Assembly: GCA_021154945.1 (NCBI GenBank)
Contig: JAJNQF010000156.1
Coordinates: 1-6,466, forward strand
DNA length: 6,466 nucleotides
Source: Sphingomonas sp.
GTDB taxonomy: Bacteria; Pseudomonadota; Alphaproteobacteria; Sphingomonadales; Sphingomonadaceae
Direction: 5' to 3'
This document shows positions 1-5,707 of this stretch, one piece after another. The translations under genes were made by a program, and so were the position numbers. Positions within the stretch are counted from its first letter, which is position 1; every line of letters begins with the position of its first letter. The notes under the pieces are model-generated. The model was not told the DNA's origin and did not search any database. It was given only the letters and a program-made list of their open reading frames with translations.

Positions 1-218
1 CGTTCGGGGGGCACGTCGATGCCGTCGCCGAACAATGTCTCGCCGTCGATCGCGATCCGTCCGCGATCGGGGCGGAGCAGTCCGGCGACCATGTTCAGGA
101 CGCTCGACTTGCCGACGCCCGAGGGACCGAACAACACGGTCGCACCCTCGCCCGCGTCGAGCGTCAGCGATACCAGCGCATCGCCGAGCCGCTTCTCGAT
201 AGCGATCTCAAAGGACAT
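1..218 (-). CDS. modC: Molybdate ABC transporter ATP-binding protein ModC (N-terminal part only)
   Basis: This is the ATPase subunit of the molybdate importer; it would sit on the cytoplasmic face of ModB and power uptake. The window holds the first 72 codons and then ends. The translation starts MSFEIAIEKRLGD and contains a clear Walker A motif, GPSGVGKSS, at about residues 31-39. It is followed by the usual ABC sequence LLRPDRGRIAIDG. The Q-loop, signature motif, Walker B and the C-terminal Mop-like domain of the family lie off the window and cannot be checked. The ATG at 218-216 overlaps the end of modB by 11 bp. No strong Shine-Dalgarno sequence precedes it, so translation is probably coupled to modB. 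Position immediately after modA and modB makes ModC much more likely than another ABC ATPase. The gene is truncated only by the window edge. Confidence 0.93.
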   Translation of the reverse strand, partial: MSFEIAIEKRLGDALVSLTLDAGEGATVLFGPSGVGKSSVLNMVAGLLRPDRGRIAIDGETLFGDGIDVPPE

Positions 219-897
219 GGAGCCCCCGTCCCGCGCGCCGCGTAAGTAGTTCCGACGCGATCAGAGCAATGAGCGACAAGCCAACGGATACGCACGACAA
301 TCGCCAGACCAGCGCGTCCGCCCCCGGCTGTTGCAAGGCCGAGTAGATCGCCAGCGGCAAGGTCTGCGTCTCACCCGGCACGTTGGAGACGAACGTGATC
401 GTCGCGCCGAACTCACCGATCGACCGCGCGAAGCCGAGCACCGCGCCCGCCAGCACGCCGGGAATGCTGAGCGGCAGCGTCAGCGTCCAGAATACGCGCC
501 ACGGCCCCGCCCCCAGCGTCCGCGCGGCGTTCTCCAGCCGCCGGTCGACCGCCTCGATCGAGATCCGCATCGCCCGCACCATCAGCGGCAACGCCATCAC
601 CCCCGCCGCGATCGCTGCGCCGGTCCAGCGGAACAGCACGGTGATCCCGAACCAATCCTGCAACCAGCCGCCGATCGGCCCATTGGGCCCGAACGCGAGC
701 AGCAGCAGCCATCCGGTCACTACCGGCGGCACCACCAGCGGCAGATGGATCGCAGCATCGACGATCACCTTGCCCGGAAACCGGAGGCGCGCGAGCAGCC
801 AGGCCAGCGTGAAGGCGACCGGCAGGGTCACCAGCATCGCTACCCCGCCGACCTTCAGCGACAGTGCGACGATCTCCCATTCGGCCGCATCGAGCAT
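208..897 (-). CDS. modB: Molybdate ABC transporter permease ModB
   Basis: This is the inner-membrane permease of the molybdate importer, 229 residues long, the same length as I recall for E. coli ModB. Hydrophobic segments lie at about residues 10-36, 46-70, 87-107, 143-160 and 200-219, matching the five-to-six-helix fold of small ABC importer permeases. The cytoplasmic EAA coupling loop is visible at about 122-142: ENAARTLGA followed by LTLP. It carries the conserved Gly that docks onto ModC. The stretch ARSIGEFGAT at about 157-166 is typical of ModB/CysT-type permeases. The ATG at 897-895 directly abuts the modA stop codon (TAG then ATG, no gap) and lacks a convincing Shine-Dalgarno sequence, so termination-reinitiation coupling from modA is likely. 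Its end overlaps modC by 11 bp. A sulfate permease is the alternative, but the ModA neighbour decides for molybdate. Confidence 0.95.
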   Translation of the reverse strand: MLDAAEWEIVALSLKVGGVAMLVTLPVAFTLAWLLARLRFPGKVIVDAAIHLPLVVPPVVTGWLLLLAFGPNGPIGGWLQDWFGITVLFRWTGAAIAAGVMALPLMVRAMRISIEAVDRRLENAARTLGAGPWRVFWTLTLPLSIPGVLAGAVLGFARSIGEFGATITFVSNVPGETQTLPLAIYSALQQPGADALVWRLSCVSVGLSLIALIASELLTRRAGRGLHVL

Positions 898-1659
898 CTA
901 GCGCGCGGAGAATCCGTAGCGCACGAAGATCGCCTTGCCCGCGCGTGAGACGAGGAAGCGCCGGAATGCCTCGGCCTCGGGGTTGGTCGATGTCTTCAGC
1001 CGTGCGACCGGATAGGTGATCGCCGGGTGCGTGTTCTCGGGAAAAACGCCTGCGATCCGGACCTTGGCGGACGCCTTTGCATCGGTCGCGTAGACGATCC
1101 CGAGCGGCGCCGCGCCGCGCTCGATCAACGCCAGCGTCGCGCGAACATTCTCCGCGCGCACCACTTTCGGCGAAACCTGCTTCCAGACGCCGAGCTTCTC
1201 CAGCGACGCCTGCCCGTATTTCCCCGCCGGCACCGCGGTATCCGCCATCGCGAGCGGTCCGGCGGTCAGTACGCGAACGAGCGCGGCAGGCGGACGGACC
1301 GGGATGCGGACAATGCTGCCCGCCGGTGCCGCGACGACCAGCCGGTTGCCGAGGAACGTCACGCGCGTCGAGGCGACGATCAGGTTCTTCTTCGCCAGTG
1401 CGTTCATCCAGTCCTCGTCGGCCGACACGAACAGGTCGGCGGGCGCGCCGGCCTCGACCTGTCGCGCCAATGCCGACGACGCCGCAAACGAGATCGTCGG
1501 CTTCGCATGGCCCTGTTTCGCCCACGCATCGGCCGCAGCGGTGAGCGATTCCTGCAACGAGGCCGCCGCCAGCACGAGCGGTGGGCGCCGCTGCGCCTGC
1601 GCCGCCACCGGCGCACCGATCAGCGAAGCGGCCAGAACCAGCCGCAGCGAATGTTTCAC
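898..1659 (-). CDS. modA: Periplasmic molybdate-binding protein ModA
   Basis: This is the substrate-binding protein that captures molybdate (or tungstate) in the periplasm and delivers it to ModB. It has 253 residues, close to the family norm. A Sec signal peptide is plain: a basic start (MKHSLR), a hydrophobic core at about 7-19, and an AQA cleavage site giving a mature protein from about Gln23. ModA hallmarks follow in order: VLAAASLQESL with the likely oxyanion-ligand Ser34; FAASSALARQVEAGAPADLFVSAD at 58-80 with Ser61/62; ADTAVPAGKYGQ at about 139-150; and GIVYATDA at 187-194, where Tyr190 corresponds to the ligand Tyr of the family. These ligand assignments are by motif, not by alignment. 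The start is a GTG at 1659-1657, chosen because a GAGGAG lies 9 nt upstream and the signal peptide begins there. It is the first gene of the operon, with modB and modC following. Molybdate versus tungstate preference cannot be resolved. Confidence 0.95.
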   Translation of the reverse strand: MKHSLRLVLAASLIGAPVAAQAQRRPPLVLAAASLQESLTAAADAWAKQGHAKPTISFAASSALARQVEAGAPADLFVSADEDWMNALAKKNLIVASTRVTFLGNRLVVAAPAGSIVRIPVRPPAALVRVLTAGPLAMADTAVPAGKYGQASLEKLGVWKQVSPKVVRAENVRATLALIERGAAPLGIVYATDAKASAKVRIAGVFPENTHPAITYPVARLKTSTNPEAEAFRRFLVSRAGKAIFVRYGFSAR

Positions 1660-1894
1660 CTGTGTGGACTCCTCGAACCCGTCACCACCGCTATAGGGCG
1701 CAGCGATCGCCCCGCGCTACCGCGAAACGGACGTACGATCCTGCCCTCGAACTCGTTCCGTCGCGCGCCGAACGTTCCCGCAACGGGTGACACGCGCTAC
1801 GCGTACGCCGAGGCCACCGACAGCCTCTAAGCATGGCCCTTCGCCTCAGGGCTCGTCGACATTCAGTTTGCCCCGCCCAATCAGCTCGTTTCTT
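1660..1894 (-). other. Non-coding leader and promoter region of the mod operon
   Basis: No credible gene is seen between the mod operon and the REP-like repeat. The region must contain the mod promoter unless modA is read from the upstream gene, but I see no hexamer pair I would defend; the best -10-like string is TATAGC (1695-1690) with a poor -35. A 5-bp hairpin (GCCCT 1836-1840 with AGGGC 1848-1852, 7-nt loop) and a GAGGC/GCCTC pair (1810-1814 with 1823-1827) are present, without T-runs. One CGCTATA half-site at 1689-1695 resembles half of a molybdate-regulator box but has no properly spaced partner. Open frames here have arginine-rich, low-complexity translations without family resemblance. 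Confidence 0.5.
1669..1674 (-). promoter_or_regulatory. Shine-Dalgarno sequence of modA
   Basis: The minus strand reads GAGGAG here, followed by 9 nt and then the GTG start of modA. It is the only strong Shine-Dalgarno sequence ahead of a complete gene in this window, and it decides the GTG start. modB and modC lack comparable sites and probably rely on coupling to modA translation. Confidence 0.75.
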
Positions 1895-1989
1895 CGTCAT
1901 GCCGGACTGGTTCCGGCGTCCACCGTGCCGCAAAATCGATAGAATTTGGTTTGCGGAACCGTGGACCCCGGAACCAGTCCGGGGTGACG
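1895..1989. repeat. REP/BIME-like imperfect inverted repeat, 40-bp arms
   Basis: The arms are 1895-1934 and 1950-1989, with a 15-nt loop between them. The left arm matches the reverse complement of the right arm at 35 of 40 positions. Each arm also contains its own perfect small hairpin: GCCGGA/CTGGT/TCCGGC at 1901-1917 and CCCCGGA/ACCAG/TCCGGGG at 1966-1984. The arm differences include a paired swap that keeps both small hairpins intact, so the unit looks like two REP-like hairpins in opposite orientation. It begins 40 bp after the stop codon of the trifunctional gene. No T-run follows on either strand, so it is not a canonical intrinsic terminator. It may still act at the mRNA 3' end or insulate the mod operon. 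I recall similar GGACT..TCCGG intergenic palindromes in many alphaproteobacteria. Copy number in this genome is unknown. Confidence 0.85.
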
Positions 1990-2029
1990 GGGGTCAAATC
2001 TTGCGAGCCAAATTGAATGTCGATCCGGC

Positions 2030-5000
2030 CTAGTTCGCCGTCACCCGCCCCGTCCGCGCCAGCTTGCCCCAGCCGACCAGCGGCCCGCGCAACGCCTGCG
2101 CGATCGCCTTCAACACGACGTAATACATAACCTGGCGATACCCGATCCGCTGCGGGATCAGCAGCCAGAGCAGCCGCCAGCGCTCCTTCCGCTCCAGCGC
2201 AAACGCGATCGTCGCGGCGAGCAGGTCGATCGCCGTGAAGATCAGCCAATAGGCAAGCATCGTATAGACGTCGTGGCTGGTCTGCTCCCAACCATGTGCC
2301 TGCACGGACAGATAGGTCGAGGCGAAGCTGACCAGCAGCGCGAGATCGATGATCGGCGAGATCGACGCCAGCACGATCTGGAACACGATCGCCTGCGGCA
2401 AGCCGACCCAGCCGAGCCCCCGCGGATGCGAGCTGCCGATCGCCGAGCGGTGCTTGTACAGGCATTGCAGCGTCCCGAACGCCCAGCGGAACCGCTGTTT
2501 CGCCAGCGCCCGCATCGTCTCCGGGGCCTCGGTCCAGGCGATCGCGAACTGGTCGTATTTCACCGCCCAGCCGTGTCGTTGGATCGCGATCGTCAGGTCC
2601 TGGTCCTCGGCGAGCGTATCGTCGGGATAGCCGCCGACGCTGCGGATCGCCTCGAGCCGCCACGCACCGACCGCACCCGGCACCACGGTCATCGCGTTCA
2701 GCCGCGCGAGCGCACGCCGTTCGAGATTCTGCGCGGTGATGTATTCCAGCGCCTGCCACTTGGTGATCAGATTGACGCGGTTGCCGACCTTCGCGTTGCC
2801 GGCGACCGCGCCGAGCTTCGGATCGTCGAACCACCGGGCGAGGCGCGCGATGGTCATCGGCTCGAACTGCGTATCCGCATCGAGCGCGATCACGATCTCG
2901 CCGCGCGCAAGTTCGAGCCCGCGGTTGAGCGCGCGTGCCTTGCCGCCATTCTCCAGTGTCAGCAACCGGACGCGGTCATCGCCCGAGAATGATTCGGAAA
3001 CGACGCGGCTGGTGCCGTCGCTGGAACCGTCGTCGATCACGATCACCTCGATCGCGACGTCGGCGGAGGCGAGCACGCCCTGCACCGCACGGACGATCAC
3101 GCGCTCCTCGTTGAACGCCGGGATCATCACAGTGACGAACCGCGACGGATCGATCGCCGGGAACACGGTCTTCAACTCTCGTCGCGCCTGGATCAGCGCG
3201 AGCGCGGAGAGGGCCAAGGCGCGCAGGATGCCGATCGTGATCGCGATGCCGAAGATCCAGCGGAGTGCGACGACGATCCCGCCGAGCGTGCTGAACAGCG
3301 CGAGATCGGCGACGGCGGCGACGCGGTCGCTCGACGAGATCACCGGCATCGCCGCATCGCGCGACAGGCCTGCCAGCGTCGAGACGGGCACGAAGCTGTA
3401 GCCCATCGCGCGTAACCGATCGATGATGATCGGCAGCGCGGCGACGGTCTCCGCGCGATTGCCGCCGGCATCGTGGAGCAGGATGATGTTGCCGCTGCGC
3501 TCCGGATTGCCCGCCTCGACGCCGGCGATCGTCCGGTCGATGATCGCCTGCACGCCCGGCCGCTTCCAGTCGTCGGGATCGACGTGCAGGCCGACCGAGA
3601 TATAGCCACGCTGCTGCGCCTCGAGCGCGGGCAGGATTTCGTCCGCGGTGCTCGGCTCGGCATCGCCGAAATAGGGTGCTCGGAACAGCCGCAGCGAGCG
3701 TCCGGTGAACGCCTGGAACAGCCGCTGCGTCGCGTTGAGTTCGTACTTCACCTGGCGCGTCGAGACGTTGGCGAGGTTGGGATGCGTATAGGTGTGGCTG
3801 CCGATCTCATGCCCCTCGGCGACCATCCGTTCGAGCAGCGACCGCCGCGTCAGCGCATTCTCGCCGATCACGAAGAACGTCGCCGGCGCATGCTCGCGCT
3901 TGAGGATGTCGAGGATCTGCGGCGTCCATTCGGGATCGGGACCATCGTCGAAGGTCAGCGCGAGCTGTTTCGGACGATAGCCGGTCCGCATCACGACATA
4001 GGGCGACGGCATCCGGGTGAAGTTGACGTCAGCGATCGTACCGTCCTTGGCCGGCACCGCGTCGCGGATGCCGGTGACGGGCTCGGCGGCGATCTTCAGG
4101 ATCTCGCCATTGCCCTCGATATCGACGTTGGTGCCCGCCGGCATGGCGTCGATCGAATCGGGCACCGGCAGTTTCCGATGATCGCGACCCCAGATCGACC
4201 AGAGCCCGGGATCCTCCGACCCGAGACGCCACAGAGCTACGCTGCCCAGCCCCGCCTTTTGCAGGAATGCGATCTGGTTGTACGCCGACGCCGCATCGAG
4301 CAGCCAGACCTGATGCTGCACGCCGCCCTCGGAATAGGCGAAGCTGCTGTTGCCGCTAGCCTTGTCGAAGGTCGGCACCGTCCCCGAATCCGCGGCGTTC
4401 TGCCACGCTTCCTCGACGTCGAGCGCGTCGCCGTTGCCGCTCTCGGCCCCGGCATGCCAGTCGTAAGCGTAGGAGCCGATCGCGACGACCAGCTTCGACG
4501 GCGGGATGCCGCGCGCCGCATCGGCGACCATCCGCGCGAACCAGCGTTGCGACGCGATCGGGCCCGGCGCCCCGCTCGTCTCGTGCTCGTCATACGCCAT
4601 CAGGAAGATCTTGTCGGTTACCTTGGCGTAGGCGGGCAGGCTCCAATCGGGGTTCGCGACCGGCGCTGCGATCGCGACCACCCAGCCACGCGGCGCGAAG
4701 CGGGCGCGGGTCTCGGCGAGGAACGCGCGATAGTTGGGCTGCGCCGACGCGGGCAAATCCTCGAAATCGTAGAACACGCCGCCGGCATGGTTCGCGCTGA
4801 GGAACGGTACGAGCTTGTCGAGGAACGCCGCGCGTGCCTTCGGATCGGCGAACAGCGCTGCGCTGCCGGCGCCGTCCCAATTTCCTTCGACCGCGTTCTG
4901 CACCATCGGCAGGATCACCGGGCGATGCACCGCCTTGTTGAGGATATCGCGCCCCGCCTGATCGCGGAACACGGTGATCTTGTGATCCTTGCCGGTGATC

Positions 5001-5398
5001 GAGACCCAGCCGGGGATCAGCCAGTCGAGCTGTTCGACGTGCCGCGCGAGGCTCGCGGTGCTCGCCTCGTCCCACGGCACGTGAAAGGCGATCGCGAGCG
5101 ACGGGTTGGCGCCGTTGCCGACACCGGGCTTGGCCGCGCTCGTCCCGAACAGTTGCCGGGCGTAGTAGTTGATGTCGCGCCGGGTCTCGCGAAGGATCCC
5201 ACCACGCGGTGCGGGCAGCTTGTGGAGCGCGGGGTGCTCCGGCTCGATCGGCAGCAGCGGCGCGGTGGGCACCGCGCCGATCGACACCGCGAATACCGCG
5301 ATCGACAGCAGCAGCAACGCGACGAACGCTGCAACGCCAAAGGTAAAGCGCCGACGCCGGCGGCCACTTGCATCGTAGAAGACGGGATTGAGCGACAT
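2030..5398 (-). CDS. Trifunctional membrane protein: GH18-like glycosidase, NodB/CE4 polysaccharide deacetylase and family 2 glycosyltransferase
   Basis: This 1122-residue protein has three enzyme modules. A cytoplasmic RRRRR stretch and one membrane helix (about 18-42) lead to a periplasmic GH18-like barrel (about 99-415). That module retains the catalytic DFE (Asp211, Glu213), MAYD at 267-270 and a late barrel Trp390. A linker leads to a CE4/NodB domain (about 475-680) with all five motifs: TFDDGP 482-487, His535/His539 in SHTYTHP, RAPY 573-576, DPDDW 607-611 and LLHD 640-643. One or more helices (about 697-738) return the chain to the cytoplasm for a GT2 domain (about 753-1000) with DDGSSDGT 789-796, DAD 840-842, AED 930-932 and QRFRW 968-972, the signature of processive beta-glycan synthases. 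Membrane segments near 1001-1032, 1045-1068 and 1074-1103 finish it. Likely role (inference): make, deacetylate and trim a GlcNAc-type polymer. I recall CDD describing an uncharacterised 'GH18_trifunctional' family. The ATG lacks a Shine-Dalgarno sequence. Confidence 0.93.
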   Translation of the reverse strand: MSLNPVFYDASGRRRRRFTFGVAAFVALLLLSIAVFAVSIGAVPTAPLLPIEPEHPALHKLPAPRGGILRETRRDINYYARQLFGTSAAKPGVGNGANPSLAIAFHVPWDEASTASLARHVEQLDWLIPGWVSITGKDHKITVFRDQAGRDILNKAVHRPVILPMVQNAVEGNWDGAGSAALFADPKARAAFLDKLVPFLSANHAGGVFYDFEDLPASAQPNYRAFLAETRARFAPRGWVVAIAAPVANPDWSLPAYAKVTDKIFLMAYDEHETSGAPGPIASQRWFARMVADAARGIPPSKLVVAIGSYAYDWHAGAESGNGDALDVEEAWQNAADSGTVPTFDKASGNSSFAYSEGGVQHQVWLLDAASAYNQIAFLQKAGLGSVALWRLGSEDPGLWSIWGRDHRKLPVPDSIDAMPAGTNVDIEGNGEILKIAAEPVTGIRDAVPAKDGTIADVNFTRMPSPYVVMRTGYRPKQLALTFDDGPDPEWTPQILDILKREHAPATFFVIGENALTRRSLLERMVAEGHEIGSHTYTHPNLANVSTRQVKYELNATQRLFQAFTGRSLRLFRAPYFGDAEPSTADEILPALEAQQRGYISVGLHVDPDDWKRPGVQAIIDRTIAGVEAGNPERSGNIILLHDAGGNRAETVAALPIIIDRLRAMGYSFVPVSTLAGLSRDAAMPVISSSDRVAAVADLALFSTLGGIVVALRWIFGIAITIGILRALALSALALIQARRELKTVFPAIDPSRFVTVMIPAFNEERVIVRAVQGVLASADVAIEVIVIDDGSSDGTSRVVSESFSGDDRVRLLTLENGGKARALNRGLELARGEIVIALDADTQFEPMTIARLARWFDDPKLGAVAGNAKVGNRVNLITKWQALEYITAQNLERRALARLNAMTVVPGAVGAWRLEAIRSVGGYPDDTLAEDQDLTIAIQRHGWAVKYDQFAIAWTEAPETMRALAKQRFRWAFGTLQCLYKHRSAIGSSHPRGLGWVGLPQAIVFQIVLASISPIIDLALLVSFASTYLSVQAHGWEQTSHDVYTMLAYWLIFTAIDLLAATIAFALERKERWRLLWLLIPQRIGYRQVMYYVVLKAIAQALRGPLVGWGKLARTGRVTAN

Positions 5399-5404
5399 GG
5401 GACG

Positions 5405-5433
5405 AGTATCAACCGGCGGAGGGAAAACGGCAA
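5405..5433 (-). promoter_or_regulatory. Predicted sigma70-type promoter giving a leaderless mRNA for the trifunctional gene
   Basis: The minus strand carries TTGCCG (5433-5428) as -35 and GATACT (5410-5405) as -10, separated by exactly 17 nt; each matches consensus at 4 of 6 positions. Six bases (CGTCCC) separate the -10 from the ATG at 5398, so the predicted start of transcription falls on the A of the start codon. No Shine-Dalgarno sequence precedes that ATG, which fits a leaderless transcript. This is a prediction from two imperfect hexamers in high-GC DNA. Confidence 0.5.
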
Positions 5434-5456
5434 ATTGCGATTTCAGGCCGCTACAG

Positions 5457-5494
5457 CGCGTGACACGCGGACGCTTCTGACAAATGCGTCACGC
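5457..5494. promoter_or_regulatory. Dyad cluster upstream of the trifunctional gene, possible operator
   Basis: Three overlapping symmetries lie 60-100 bp upstream of the predicted transcription start: an odd palindrome CGCGTG-A-CACGCG (5457-5469), TGAC-N6-GTCA (5478-5491), and a wider pair GCGTGAC/GTCACGC (5458-5464 with 5488-5494). The spacing suits binding of a dimeric regulator, but short dyads of this kind also arise by chance in GC-rich DNA. I cannot name a regulator. Confidence 0.25.
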
Positions 5495-5562
5495 TGGCGT
5501 TAGGAATAGGCTGGATCGTACCGCGGCAAGCCGAACCGGGCAGGTTGAATATTGGCTCGAAG

Positions 5563-5691
5563 CGATCCTCCCCCGCAAGGGGGAGGTGTCGCCGAAGGTG
5601 ACGGAGGGGGAGGACACGGAACGGCGGTTGCCGCTTACCTCCCCCTCCGTCTGGCAAGTGCCAGACACCTCCCCCTTGCGGGGGAGGATCG
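5563..5691. repeat. Nested palindromic intergenic repeat with perfect 28-bp outer arms
   Basis: The outer arms 5563-5590 and 5664-5691 are perfect inverted copies over 28 bp. An inner pair, 5600-5613 with 5638-5651, is perfect over 14 bp, and a CGGC/GGTT/GCCG hairpin sits in the centre at 5622-5633. Each outer arm also folds alone as CCTCCCCC, a 4-nt loop, GGGGGAGG. The loop reads GCAA in the left arm on the plus strand and in the right arm on the minus strand. A further small hairpin, CTGGC/AAGT/GCCAG, occupies 5651-5664. The element starts 16 bp after the stop codon of the TonB receptor gene and could terminate or stabilise its mRNA, though no T-run follows. I recall closely similar GGGGGAGG..GTGTCGCCGAAGG palindromes scattered through sphingomonad and caulobacter genomes; this needs a search. 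The rest of the intergenic stretch to 5434 shows no gene. Confidence 0.9.
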
Positions 5692-5707
5692 ATGGCACCC
5701 TACCCGC

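Noticed and set aside
413..1525. A 370-codon minus-strand frame across the modA-modB junction
   Set aside because: It is an alternate-frame shadow of two well-supported genes with an Arg/Gly-rich, featureless translation.
1690..1720. modA promoter with TATAGC as -10
   Set aside because: No acceptable -35 hexamer occurs at 16-18 nt, and the best match at 19 nt is poor; not strong enough to annotate.
1689..1722. Possible molybdate-responsive regulator box (CGCTATA ... TACCG) upstream of modA
   Set aside because: The two half-like strings are 22 nt apart, well beyond the roughly 4-12 nt spacing I recall for such boxes, and the second half is degenerate.
1691..1933. An 80-codon minus-strand frame between the repeat and modA
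   Set aside because: It overlaps the repeat and the expected mod promoter and has an Arg-rich translation with no plausible ribosome site or family resemblance.
1895..1989. Canonical Rho-independent terminator
   Set aside because: The stem is strong, but no T-run follows on either strand; the minus-strand continuation is AAGAAACGAG.
1833..2033. A 66-codon plus-strand frame containing MPDWFRR..
   Set aside because: This peptide is the translation of the palindromic repeat; such repeat-derived mini-ORFs are a common artefact.
3473..5503. A 676-codon open frame on the plus strand antisense to the trifunctional gene
   Set aside because: Its translation is rich in Arg, Asp, Gly and Ala with no recognisable family and runs exactly opposite a gene with full catalytic motifs. 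Long antisense frames are expected from GC-rich codon bias.
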